Below, in pieces: positions 30,577-39,216 of a stretch of 64,000 nucleotides of DNA (position 1 is its first letter; every line of letters starts with the position of its first letter). A program made the position numbers and the translations under genes. The notes beneath the pieces were generated by a model that was given only the letters and a program-made list of their open reading frames with translations, did not search any database and was not told the DNA's origin. Location: NCBI RefSeq assembly GCF_900460315.1, contig NZ_UHIO01000001.1, positions 1,641,501-1,705,500 of the forward strand, in the 5' to 3' direction. This stretch comes from Veillonella criceti (GTDB lineage Bacteria; Bacillota; Negativicutes; Veillonellales; Veillonellaceae).

Positions 30577-30619
30577 TTGACCTAAGTAACAACTTGATGA
30601 TATAATTAAGTTGTTACTT
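30577..30619 (+). promoter_or_regulatory. Promoter of the osmolyte transporter with a 12-bp inverted-repeat operator
   Basis: TTGACC (30577-30582), an 18-base spacer and TATAAT (30601-30606, extended by TGA) form a good SigA promoter. AAGTAACAACTT (30584-30595) and its exact reverse complement AAGTTGTTACTT (30608-30619) flank the -10, 12 bases apart. Occupancy would block polymerase. The BusR-like protein is the obvious candidate binder. The ribosome binding site GGGAGG follows at 30622. Confidence 0.8.
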
Positions 30620-30633
30620 TAGGGAGGTATTAC

Positions 30634-31761
30634 ATGATAGAAATAAAAAATGTAAAAAAACGATATGGTAAAAAAGAAGTATTACATGATATTACCTTAT
30701 CCATTCCTGATGGTGAGATTGTTTCACTTATCGGTGGTAGTGGTTGTGGTAAATCAACATTACTTAAAATGATTAATCGCCTAATTCCTATTACAGGTGG
30801 CGATATTTTTGTGAATGGTGAAAACGTTCACGATATAGAACCAGTAGCGTTACGTCGCAAAATTGGTTACGTTATTCAACAGACTGGTTTATTCCCTCAT
30901 ATGACAATTCGTAGAAATTTAGAATTAGTCATGGATCTTCATAAGATGCCACAAGAAGGGCGTACAGAAAAGATTAAGGAAATGATGGATTTAGTTGATT
31001 TATCTCATGATTTGCTTGAGCGGTACCCCGTGGAGTTATCTGGTGGTCAACAGCAGCGTGTAGGCGTGGCTCGGGCCCTTATTGTGGATCCTGATGTTAT
31101 TTTGATGGATGAACCATTCTCGGCGATTGACCCGATTACGCGTGTATCTTTGCAGGATGAATTACGTAGTTTGCAAGAAACGTTAAAGAAAACAATTGTC
31201 TTTGTTACTCATGATATGGATGAGGCTATTAAGATTTCTGACCGCATTTGTTTAATGCGTGAAGGTCACGTGGAACAATACGATACACCGGAACAAATTT
31301 TACGCAACCCCGCTACACCTTATGTAGAAAGTTTTATCGGTAAAAACCGGATTTGGAACTCGCCAGAATTTATTAAAGCAGAAGATATTATGATTGAAGC
31401 AACTAATATTGGCTATCCTAGTGATAGTTTATTGCGTTGTATGAAGAAAATTAAGGATATTCCGCAAGATTTCCTTATTATTGTAGATCGTGGTACTCGT
31501 CGTTTCAGAGGGCTTGTCAATGCCCGCATGATTCGTGAGCAAGATAGTTTGCAAGGGCCAGTAAGTGAAATTATGGCACAGCCGCAAACCGTAGCTCATA
31601 TTGGGGATTCTTTGTTAGACGTAGTAGAGACAATTCAGACCCTACACCGTCCGTATATGCTTGTATTAGACGATTCCGAACGCCTTGCTGGCGTTATTAC
31701 ACAAAGTAGTTTAATTACTACCTTAGGGAGTCAGTATGTCGATGATGCGGAGGTAATATAA
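30634..31761 (+). CDS. Quaternary-amine type ABC importer, ATP-binding subunit with CBS pair
   Basis: Energises uptake of glycine betaine, carnitine, choline or a related compound. The nucleotide-binding domain has Walker A GGSGCGKST near residue 34, signature ELSGGQQQR near 135, Walker B VILMDEPFSAID near 155 and the switch His in FVTHDMDEA. Residues about 255-370 form two CBS domains, the usual ionic-strength or nucleotide sensing module of OpuA/OpuC ATPases. It ends directly before the TTG start of the permease gene. The OpuC/BusA and EgtV (ergothioneine) groups share this layout, so the ligand is not certain. Confidence 0.9.
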   Translation: MIEIKNVKKRYGKKEVLHDITLSIPDGEIVSLIGGSGCGKSTLLKMINRLIPITGGDIFVNGENVHDIEPVALRRKIGYVIQQTGLFPHMTIRRNLELVMDLHKMPQEGRTEKIKEMMDLVDLSHDLLERYPVELSGGQQQRVGVARALIVDPDVILMDEPFSAIDPITRVSLQDELRSLQETLKKTIVFVTHDMDEAIKISDRICLMREGHVEQYDTPEQILRNPATPYVESFIGKNRIWNSPEFIKAEDIMIEATNIGYPSDSLLRCMKKIKDIPQDFLIIVDRGTRRFRGLVNARMIREQDSLQGPVSEIMAQPQTVAHIGDSLLDVVETIQTLHRPYMLVLDDSERLAGVITQSSLITTLGSQYVDDAEVI

Positions 31762-33336
31762 TTGGGTATATTTAGTTATATGTTTGAAAATACAGATCAG
31801 ATTATGCGTCTTTTATTAGAGCATATTCAGTTAACGGCTATTGCCGTAGGTTTAGCGATTATAGTGGGCTTGCCACTAGGCATTTTGATTAGTTATGTGA
31901 AACCCTTAAATAAGCCAATCATGGGGGCCACTAATTTAATTCAAGCTGTACCGAGTATGGCCTTATTGGGTTTCGCCATTCCTCTACTCGGGATTGGTAC
32001 ATTGCCATCGGTTATTGTCGTATTTTTATATTCGTTACTACCGATTGTTAAAAATACCTACATTGGGATTAGCCAGATTTCATCGGGAACGATTGAAGCG
32101 GCCCGTGGTATTGGTTTAACTCGTCAGCAGATTTTATGGAAAGTGCAGTTACCGTTGACATTGCCTATGTTAATGGCCGGGGTACGAATTTCAGCGGTTA
32201 CCGCCGTTGGTCTTATGACAATTGCGGCCTTTATCGGTGCAGGTGGTCTTGGCTTCTTGGTATTTAGTGGTATTAGTTCGGTTAATAATGGCATGATTTT
32301 AGCTGGTGCTATTCCGGCGTGTATCTTGGCCCTTGCGATTGATTGGATATTATCACAAGTAGAGTCCTTAGTAACACCCGTTAGTTTGCAACCTGAGTTG
32401 TTGAAAACACGGGCAACGCTTACAGCTAGACGACGTCGCCAAAAATGGAGCGTGGGCATTGTAGTCGTTCTATTGGCGGTTATGTTTGGTAATAATGTGT
32501 ATAGTAGTTTTGTAAAAGATCCAAATACAATTCGCATTGGTAGTAAGCAATTTACTGAGCAGTTAGTTCTTGGTAATATGTTATCTGAAATGATTGAAAA
32601 AAATACAGATATTAAAGTAGAAAGTCATCTAGGCGCTGGTGGTACACAAGTATTATTTAGTGCCATGGAAAAAGGCGATTTAGATGCGTATATTGACTAT
32701 ACGGGTACAGCGTATGTAGACATTTTGAAACATGAGCCCGTGAGTGATGCTAATCAAGTGTATAACACGACTAAGCAAGAATTAGCAGACAAGTATAACA
32801 TTGCATTATTAGCAGCCGCGCCTTTTAGTAATACGTATACATTAGCAGTAGATCCGAAGATTGCTACAGAGTATAACTTGCACACTATGAGCGAGTTAAG
32901 CCAAGTAGCAAGTTCGTTAAATGCAGGGACTACTCTTGAATTTTTGAATCGTCAAGATGGCTTACTAGGCGTACAGAAAGAGTATGGCTTTACCTTTAAA
33001 GATGCTAAAGGGATTGACGGAGCCACTCGTTATGTTGCGTTAAGCAGTGGTGATGTGCAGGTAGTCGATGCGTTCTCTACGGATGGTTTGTTGAAGAAAT
33101 ATAACTTAACAGTGCTAGAAGACGATAAAGGATTCTTCCCGCCATATTATGGCGTGCCATTGGTTCGTGAAGATACTTTAGAAGCCCATCCTGAGTTACA
33201 AGGTGTTATCGATCGTATGATGGCTACTTTGGATACAGATACAATGCGTGAGTTAAATTATCAAGTAGACGTAGAGCATAAGAGTCCTAAAGAAGTGGCT
33301 CATAACTTCTTAGTGGCGAAAGGCTTAGTAAAATAG
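31762..33336 (+). CDS. Fused ABC permease and substrate-binding protein (OpuC/BusB/EgtU type)
   Basis: One 524-residue chain. Residues about 15-210 are a permease with five or six helices and the ATPase-contact EAARGIGLTRQQILWKVQLP loop. A further helix near 228-247 leads to a periplasmic substrate-binding domain (253-524) starting IRIGSKQFTEQLVLGNML. Fusion of membrane and binding domains is typical of BusB and EgtU. Translation starts at TTG, supported by GGAGGTAAT at 31749. A second CGxxx-type binding domain is absent. Context with the BusR-like regulator favours an osmoprotectant, but ergothioneine uptake cannot be excluded. Confidence 0.88.
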   Translation: MGIFSYMFENTDQIMRLLLEHIQLTAIAVGLAIIVGLPLGILISYVKPLNKPIMGATNLIQAVPSMALLGFAIPLLGIGTLPSVIVVFLYSLLPIVKNTYIGISQISSGTIEAARGIGLTRQQILWKVQLPLTLPMLMAGVRISAVTAVGLMTIAAFIGAGGLGFLVFSGISSVNNGMILAGAIPACILALAIDWILSQVESLVTPVSLQPELLKTRATLTARRRRQKWSVGIVVVLLAVMFGNNVYSSFVKDPNTIRIGSKQFTEQLVLGNMLSEMIEKNTDIKVESHLGAGGTQVLFSAMEKGDLDAYIDYTGTAYVDILKHEPVSDANQVYNTTKQELADKYNIALLAAAPFSNTYTLAVDPKIATEYNLHTMSELSQVASSLNAGTTLEFLNRQDGLLGVQKEYGFTFKDAKGIDGATRYVALSSGDVQVVDAFSTDGLLKKYNLTVLEDDKGFFPPYYGVPLVREDTLEAHPELQGVIDRMMATLDTDTMRELNYQVDVEHKSPKEVAHNFLVAKGLVK

Positions 33337-33425
33337 AATAGTAAATTAATTATTATGAACTTAAGTAACGATTACTAGGGCTCATAGATAATAGAGTGCG
33401 TATTATTGTAATATATAGCACTATA

Positions 33426-33462
33426 AAGGCGGCATGATTGCAAAATTGTGTCGCCTTATTTC
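33426..33462 (+). terminator. Probable terminator after the importer genes
   Basis: AAGGCGGCA and TGTGTCGCCTT form an imperfect stem with an AT-rich loop, followed by ATTT. The T tract is weak. Confidence 0.5.
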
Positions 33463-33493
33463 ATAGATTGCATAAGAGAATTTCGAATTTAGA

Positions 33494-33583
33494 TTGATTT
33501 TTTTCGTTGTGTAGTGTATGATAAATACATAATCGATAGAGATTATTTGTTGTTAATATCTATCAATTAATAATGATTGATAG
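33494..33583 (+). promoter_or_regulatory. ahpC promoter and nearby inverted repeat
   Basis: TTGATT (33494-33499) and TATGAT (33517-33522) are 17 bases apart. Downstream, CTATCAAT (33560-33567) and ATTGATAG (33576-33583) form a perfect 8-bp inverted repeat with an 8-base AT-rich centre, in the leader of ahpC. A PerR- or Fur-like operator is possible but the match to TTATAATNATTATAA is poor. Confidence 0.5.
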
Positions 33584-33622
33584 TTTATCGTCGTATAGTA
33601 GCTAATAAGGAGTGACTCACAC

Positions 33623-34186
33623 ATGGCAATTATTGGTAAAGAACTTCCAGAATTTTCCTTACAGGGTTTTAGAAATCCAGATGTAGTAACCGTAACTAAA
33701 GCAGATGTAGTTGGTAAATGGAGCGTATTCGTATTTTATCCAGCTGACTTTACATTTGTTTGTCCTACAGAACTTGAAGATTTGCAATCTCATTATGCAG
33801 AATTACAGGATATGGGTGTAGAAGTATTCTCCGTATCTGTTGACTCTGAATTCGTACATAAAGCATGGGCTGACGCCTCTCCTAACATTGCTAAAATTCA
33901 GTACACTATGTTAGCAGACCAGAAGCATGAATTAGCTGATTTCTTTGAAACATTCTCTGAGGCTGAAGGGCGTGCATATCGTGGTTCTTTCGTAGTTAAC
34001 CCAGAAGGTAAAGTAGAAACTGCTGAAATTCATAATATGGGCATTGGCCGTTCTGCTGACGAATTGGTTCGTAAAGTACAGGCGGCCCAGTTTGTAGCAA
34101 AACATGGTGATCAAGTTTGTCCAGCAAAATGGAAACCAGGTGCAGATACATTGAAACCAGGTTTGGATTTAGTAGGTAAGCTATAA
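33623..34186 (+). CDS. ahpC: Peroxiredoxin AhpC
   Basis: Typical 2-Cys peroxiredoxin of 187 residues reducing hydrogen peroxide and organic hydroperoxides. The peroxidatic Cys is in DFTFVCPTELEDL near residue 47 and the resolving Cys in GDQVCPAKWKPG near 166. The usual partner AhpF is not encoded next to it; a thioredoxin-reductase-like donor elsewhere is likely. Strongly biased codon use and a solitary transcription unit with its own promoter and strong terminator suggest an abundant protein. Confidence 0.95.
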   Translation: MAIIGKELPEFSLQGFRNPDVVTVTKADVVGKWSVFVFYPADFTFVCPTELEDLQSHYAELQDMGVEVFSVSVDSEFVHKAWADASPNIAKIQYTMLADQKHELADFFETFSEAEGRAYRGSFVVNPEGKVETAEIHNMGIGRSADELVRKVQAAQFVAKHGDQVCPAKWKPGADTLKPGLDLVGKL

Positions 34187-34261
34187 TATAAATAAGTCAT
34201 GAGTGCGTCCCTCCCCCTTTGCACGATTGACTGTCATAGATTAGTTTAATCCCTTTTCCTC

Positions 34262-34304
34262 AAAAACCGGCGGTACGAGAGAGTCTCGACCGCTGGTTTT
34301 TTCT
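34262..34304 (+). terminator. Strong terminator after ahpC
   Basis: AAAAACCGGCGGT, CGAGA, then TCTCG, ACCGCTGGTTTTTT fold into a long near-perfect stem. The rest of the gene-free stretch 34305-34557 is AT-rich, with TATAAT at 34490-34495 as a likely -10 for the ArsR gene. Confidence 0.9.
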
Positions 34305-34557
34305 ATCCTAATAGTAACGATTAGTGAAAAACCAATTAATATAGTATGATATTCAAAATATTGATAATAATGTTCATCATAAGCGAAAAAAGTAGCTTGT
34401 ATAAGTATTTATAAGTTAACATTTTTATTCATGATTATTATCGAAAACTTGGTGGATTGAAATTATTAGATTTATTGGAGAATATAGTATATAATAGATA
34501 GCATAGAATAAAGGTTAAGGAATGAAAGGCTAGGGTTAAGTAAAAGGAGTATTGGGT

Positions 34558-34893
34558 ATGGAAGTATCATACGAGAGATTGGCGAGTATTTTTAAGGCGT
34601 TAAGTGATGAGACTAGATTGCATATAATCGACATGTTGTCATGTAATGAATTATGTGCTTGTGACATTTTAGCAAGTTTTAATCTGTCTCAATCCACGTT
34701 GAGCTATCATATGAAAATTCTCATTGATGCCGGTGTTGTTAATTCACAGCGTAATGGTTTATGGACACGGTATTCAATTAATGAAACCACATTTGATGAG
34801 TTGGTAAAAATTTTGCCTGAATTGTATAAAACTAAAGATGAATGTATTTGTGCTCAGATTAAATACTGTCGCTTAGAAGACAAGCCAGAATAA
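34558..34893 (+). CDS. ArsR-family metal-sensing repressor
   Basis: A small winged-helix repressor (111 residues). The recognition region LSQSTLSYHMKIL is typical, and ELCACDIL near residue 28 is the alpha-3 metalloid-binding CxCD motif of arsenite-type ArsR sensors. Extra cysteines near the C-terminus (ECICAQIKYC) could add ligands. The start is the ATG at 34558 with AAAGGAG eight bases upstream, not the in-frame TTG at 34552. It is followed 11 bases later by dinB; no arsenic efflux gene is adjacent, so the regulated target is unclear. Confidence 0.88.
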   Translation: MEVSYERLASIFKALSDETRLHIIDMLSCNELCACDILASFNLSQSTLSYHMKILIDAGVVNSQRNGLWTRYSINETTFDELVKILPELYKTKDECICAQIKYCRLEDKPE

Positions 34894-34904
34894 TAGGAGT
34901 CATT

Positions 34905-36101
34905 ATGAGACGTTGGATTATGCATGTCGATATGGATGCTTTTTATGCATCGGTGGAACAACGTGATAATCCTGAGTATAGAGGCCGCCCGGTAATCGTT
35001 GGCGGCCTTTCTTCGCGTGGGGTCGTAGCAACCGCTTCCTATGAGGCCCGTAAATTAGGGGTTCACTCTGCCATGAGTATAGTTAAAGCTAAAGAGTTGT
35101 GTCCTGATGGGATTTATCTAAGGCCTCGTTTTGCTGTGTATCATGCAATTTCTGAACAAGTCCATGAAATTATGCACCGTTATACACCTTATATTGAACC
35201 TTTGTCTTTAGATGAGGCCTTTTTAGATGTAACAGGTCTTCATGGCCAATTTACGGGTCCGTATGCGTTAGGTAAAGCGATTAAAGACGATATATGGAAG
35301 GCTACCGGTCTCATAGCTTCGGTAGGGGTGGCACCTAATAAATACTTAGCAAAACTAGCTTCTGATATTAAAAAGCCCAATGGTCTTGTGGTGATACCCT
35401 ATGGGCAGGAAGCTCAGTTTGTAGCACCTTTACCAGTGAAACGACTGTGGGGTGTGGGACGCCATATGGAGAAACGTTTACAGGCTGCTGGCTTTTATAC
35501 AATTGGTCAATTGGCAGCATTACCTCATGAAGGGGCCTTAAAATCGATTGTTGGGAATCAAGCTAAACGCTTATACGATATGGCCCGTGGTATCGATGAA
35601 CGACCGGTTGAATATGAGCGACAAATTCATTCGATTGGTAATGAATTGACTTATGAGCATGATTTGGAGGATTCAGAAGTAATTGACCGTGAATGGTATT
35701 ATTTTGCTCATAAAGTGGCTAAACGGCTACGTCAACATAATTTAAAGGGCAGAACTATTGCTATTAAGGTTCGTTTTAATGATTTTGAAACGATTAGTCG
35801 GCAGAAACGGATTGAGATTGCAACAGATAGTGAAGAAACACTATACCGTGTAGGTATGATGTTGTATAATAAACTCAATATTAATAAACCAATCCGCTTA
35901 TTAGGGCTAACTGTCAGCGATTTTGCTGAAACATGGGGGCAGACATCTCTATTTGAGGAAGAGACGTCTCAGGAAGACCTAGCAAAGGCAGTAGATGGCC
36001 TAGAAGCAAAATTTGGTGAAGGTATTGTTATGAAGGGGGCGCTTTGGGAACGAGCGAACCAGCAAAAGAGAGAGGAAGAGAATCACAATGAAACAATTTA
36101 A
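34905..36101 (+). CDS. dinB: DNA polymerase IV
   Basis: Y-family translesion polymerase of 398 residues. The catalytic metal ligands are in MHVDMDAFYASVEQ near residue 6 and PLSLDEAFLDVTG near 104; the helix-hairpin-helix and little-finger domains follow. The C-terminus includes TSLFEE near residue 348, a plausible beta-clamp binding motif (QTSLFEE). It sits between an ArsR repressor gene and larA, with a 14-base overlap into larA, an unusual grouping. No LexA-type box is evident just upstream because the gene lies within an operon. Confidence 0.95.
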   Translation: MRRWIMHVDMDAFYASVEQRDNPEYRGRPVIVGGLSSRGVVATASYEARKLGVHSAMSIVKAKELCPDGIYLRPRFAVYHAISEQVHEIMHRYTPYIEPLSLDEAFLDVTGLHGQFTGPYALGKAIKDDIWKATGLIASVGVAPNKYLAKLASDIKKPNGLVVIPYGQEAQFVAPLPVKRLWGVGRHMEKRLQAAGFYTIGQLAALPHEGALKSIVGNQAKRLYDMARGIDERPVEYERQIHSIGNELTYEHDLEDSEVIDREWYYFAHKVAKRLRQHNLKGRTIAIKVRFNDFETISRQKRIEIATDSEETLYRVGMMLYNKLNINKPIRLLGLTVSDFAETWGQTSLFEEETSQEDLAKAVDGLEAKFGEGIVMKGALWERANQQKREEENHNETI

Positions 36102-37383
36102 ACTAAAGTATGGTCGTGGCTATGTAGAATTTGATCTACCAACGCAGGAAGTATTGAATGTAGTAGAGGGAGCTGAATATCCGGCGATTGAGGATATGGG
36201 TACGGCACTAGTAGAGTCTTTGAACAATCCTACAGGAACAGCGCCTTTAAATGAAATCGTTCAGCCTAATGAATCTGTATGCATCGTTGTATCGGATATT
36301 ACGCGTGCTTGGATTGGTTATCATACGTTCTTACCAACCTTGTTAAATTACTTAAATGAAGCGGGTGTACCGGATGAAAAAATCTTTTTATTGATTGCTT
36401 ATGGTGCTCATCGTTTACAAACGGAAGCAGAATCGCGTGCTGAGTTTGGTGATGAAGTGGTAGATCGCGTACGTATTGAACATAGTAGTGGCATTAATTC
36501 AGAGAGTAAATTCCGCCACTTAGGTGAAACGACTCATGGCGTGCCGATCGAAGTCAATGAATTGGCACTCGATGCGGATCGTTTGATTTTAACGGGTGGC
36601 ATTGTATATCACTTGATGGCTGGTTTTGGTGGCGGGCGTAAAGCCATTTTACCAGGGATTTCTTCCTATCAAACGATTCAGAAGAATCATTGCTTATGTT
36701 TATTGGATAATGTGGGTGATGGTACAAACCCTGATATTGTGAGTGGTAATATTTCTCATAATATTATGCATGACGATCAAATGGAACATGGCCGTGCCGT
36801 TGAAGCAGATTTCTTAATTAATAGTGTAGCGAATACAGAAGGAAAAGTCGCTAAGTTTGTTTGTGGTCATTGGGAAGATGCTTGGTTAGAAGGTACGAAG
36901 CTAGTTGAAAAAATTTATGGTGTTGAAATCAGTGCTTTAGCTGATTGTGTTATTGCTACGGCTGGAGGTTATCCAAAAGATATTAACTTGTATCAAGGGG
37001 TTAAGACACAGGTTAATGCTGTAGGTGCTTGTAAACCGGGTGGCGTTGTTATTATGCTTATGGAATTAGATGACATTGCTGAACCAGCGGAATTTATTGA
37101 TTGGTTTGAAACACGTGACCTTCGTGAACGTGAAATCAAACTTCGTAATGGTTTTACTGTGCCTGGGTTTATTTCTTTACATTTAGGAGAAGATTTCCAA
37201 AAATATCACCATATTTTAGTAACAAAACCTGAAAATAAACCAACATGTGATCGCGTAGGGATTGATGTAGTCACATCCATTGATGAGGCTCTAACACATG
37301 CGGCTAAGCTTTTAGGCCGTGAAGATTACACTGTTAACATAATGCCGTTAGCAAGTAATACGGTACCTATGTTGAAAAAATAG
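36088..37383 (+). CDS. LarA-family nickel-dependent lactate racemase homologue
   Basis: Members interconvert D- and L-lactate or related hydroxyacids with a nickel-pincer nucleotide cofactor tethered to a lysine. Here AYGAHRLQ (catalytic His near residue 110), VYHLMAGFGGGRKAILPG (His near 174 and the tether Lys near 184) and the C-terminal domain are intact, so it should bind the cofactor. Length (431) is normal. The maturation genes larB, larC and larE are not in the window. The gene overlaps dinB by 14 bases. In a lactate-using organism racemisation of lactate is plausible, but several LarA subfamilies act on other 2-hydroxyacids. Confidence 0.85.
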   Translation: MKQFKLKYGRGYVEFDLPTQEVLNVVEGAEYPAIEDMGTALVESLNNPTGTAPLNEIVQPNESVCIVVSDITRAWIGYHTFLPTLLNYLNEAGVPDEKIFLLIAYGAHRLQTEAESRAEFGDEVVDRVRIEHSSGINSESKFRHLGETTHGVPIEVNELALDADRLILTGGIVYHLMAGFGGGRKAILPGISSYQTIQKNHCLCLLDNVGDGTNPDIVSGNISHNIMHDDQMEHGRAVEADFLINSVANTEGKVAKFVCGHWEDAWLEGTKLVEKIYGVEISALADCVIATAGGYPKDINLYQGVKTQVNAVGACKPGGVVIMLMELDDIAEPAEFIDWFETRDLREREIKLRNGFTVPGFISLHLGEDFQKYHHILVTKPENKPTCDRVGIDVVTSIDEALTHAAKLLGREDYTVNIMPLASNTVPMLKK

Positions 37384-37461
37384 AATTATAAATGGTAGTC
37401 GTTGTAAGCATGAGTAACACGAGGTAGCACGATTTTCTTGTAGAAGATAGGAGCTGGGAAT

Positions 37462-38910
37462 ATGCATAATCGTCATGGCATTATTGGCAAGTCTGTTATT
37501 GATTCGGTTCGTCGTTCATTACAACATAAATATGCAGAGGATCGTCACATTCAGCAGATGATTGAAGAGCTGGATGCAGCTGATGATTTAACATATGAGG
37601 AATTACATATTACAAAGCAAGCCTACGAAGAAGTAAAGTCGCGCTTGTTTTATACAGCCTTATTAGATAGTTTATGGCAGGAAATTGGTGAAACACAAGA
37701 TTTGTTAGCACAACTTCATGTATATGACTCGTTGGAAGAAGAGTTTCAGAGTCAAGGTGAAGAGTTGACGAATGAAGAATTGGCTATTGATCAAGTTGAT
37801 TTGGCAGATGTCGATGTGTCGGAACGTCCTTTAGCGGTACGGCAAACGAGTGCTATTGCGGAACGCCAACGTGGTACTGTAACAGCTAGGCAAGAGGGTG
37901 CTGTAGTGGCCCGCCCTGATGGTGAGGTAGTGAGTCGTACAGAGGGGCCATTGGTTAATGCTGTTGACTCCATAGCCAATGAAACGAAGCCTAACTTAAC
38001 TAATTCTAAGTCGGCTACTTCGGGAGTTACTGCAACAGGACAGACTCGGGATACAGAAGTTCCTTGGGCTCCTTTAACGCAAGGAACTTCTGAAACGAAT
38101 GTTTTGGCCGAAGAAAATTCAGCGGTAGCTATGAATGCGGTGTTGAATACAAAGGCGGCTATTGCCAGTTCAGCAGCTGATTCTGAAACGACTGTGCCAG
38201 CAGCGATTAAAGGAGAAACAGCACTTAAAGGGGAAACTGTACCTAAAGGGGAAGCTCAAGCTGTAGAACGAGAGGATGATAGGGACGCTGATGAATTTCC
38301 AACAGGTGAAATCTTTTTACAAGATATTTTCAATATGTTAAGCAAGGGTCTGACTAAAGGCGATGAAAGTCAACTTACCGTAGAAGATCTTATGCAGCAT
38401 ACCGAATGGAAAGAATTCAAAAAATTAGCAAAACAAGCTAAAAAATCGATTAAAAAAGCACAAAAAACGGCTAAAAAAGAAGCTAAGAAATTAGCAAAAG
38501 AGGCTAAAAAAGAAAGTAAAAAGGCATTAAAAAAGGCAAAACATACTAAGCAGGATGTAGAGTCTTTGAGTGAAGAATGGTATCAAGATTTTGAAACTGC
38601 CAGTGGCACGTTGACGAAAGAAGCGCAACAGAAAAAGGAAAAAATAAAAAACAAAGCTTGTGATAACTTAGACGCGACAAAGGAAAAGGCTGCTGATATA
38701 TTAGCTAAAGCTGATGAAAAAAAGAGTGACGTTGTGGCTAAAGCTAATGAAACTGCCAGTCAAGTTATGGAACAAGCTAAATCAACCGTGCAAACCGTAT
38801 CAGAAAAAGCCAGTGATGTGAAGGATACGATGCAAGATTTGGGCCGTTCAGCAGTGCTTCAAGTATTAGATATTGTAGAGTCAGCGATTCAAAAAAAGCC
38901 AAAAAAGTAG
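37462..38910 (+). CDS. Lys/Ala-rich coiled-coil protein of unknown function (zero-frame product)
   Basis: I do not recognise a family. Residues 1-110 are a charged helical domain. About 115-275 is Thr/Glu/Ala-rich low complexity. Residues 315-370 are an extraordinary run of KK/KA repeats (KEAKKLAKEAKKESKKALKK), followed by LEA- or apolipoprotein-like 11-residue amphipathic helices to the end. The combination suggests nucleic-acid or membrane binding, but this is inference. The zero frame ends at a TAG directly after the second of two A-AAA-AAG heptamers; the -1 frame continues for 59 codons into a Cys-rich tail (separate entry). AGGAG lies upstream at 37450. Confidence 0.65.
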   Translation: MHNRHGIIGKSVIDSVRRSLQHKYAEDRHIQQMIEELDAADDLTYEELHITKQAYEEVKSRLFYTALLDSLWQEIGETQDLLAQLHVYDSLEEEFQSQGEELTNEELAIDQVDLADVDVSERPLAVRQTSAIAERQRGTVTARQEGAVVARPDGEVVSRTEGPLVNAVDSIANETKPNLTNSKSATSGVTATGQTRDTEVPWAPLTQGTSETNVLAEENSAVAMNAVLNTKAAIASSAADSETTVPAAIKGETALKGETVPKGEAQAVEREDDRDADEFPTGEIFLQDIFNMLSKGLTKGDESQLTVEDLMQHTEWKEFKKLAKQAKKSIKKAQKTAKKEAKKLAKEAKKESKKALKKAKHTKQDVESLSEEWYQDFETASGTLTKEAQQKKEKIKNKACDNLDATKEKAADILAKADEKKSDVVAKANETASQVMEQAKSTVQTVSEKASDVKDTMQDLGRSAVLQVLDIVESAIQKKPKK

Positions 38911-39086
38911 CTAACCTTGGTGGATCTAATAAACATCACACTGAATCGACCAAGGGAGATTCTTTAGATGCCCCGTTGACTGATAAAAACGGTCGTTGTC
39001 AGGTGTGCGGTAATCATTGTAGACCTATTAGAAAAAATTGTAAAAAACGGCAACGCGCATTGGAAAAACGGGGATATACAGATTGA
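38892..39086 (+). CDS. Candidate -1 frameshift extension with four-cysteine (zinc ribbon-like) tail
   Basis: Slippery heptamers A-AAA-AAG occur at 38892-38898 and 38901-38907, both in the zero-frame phase that permits -1 slippage, and the second abuts the TAG stop. Seven bases later CCTTGGT (38915-38921) can pair with ACCAAGG (38949-38955). The -1 frame is open from 38907 to a TGA at 39084-39086, adding 59 residues with CQVCGNHC and a later Cys (C-x2-C-x3-C-x6-C) plus basic residues. Slippage would make a 541-residue protein. A simple indel in an A run is the alternative. Confidence 0.65.
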   Translation, partial: KKAKKVANLGGSNKHHTESTKGDSLDAPLTDKNGRCQVCGNHCRPIRKNCKKRQRALEKRGYTD

Positions 39087-39216
39087 AGTGTTATTATTTA
39101 TTGTAATAATATATAAAAATCTAAATTATAGTTGCGAAAAATGCAAATAAAGAATTAAAAAAATATTAATTCAGTTATAAAAATTTTTGAACTTTACAGT
39201 TTTAATAAAATGTTAT

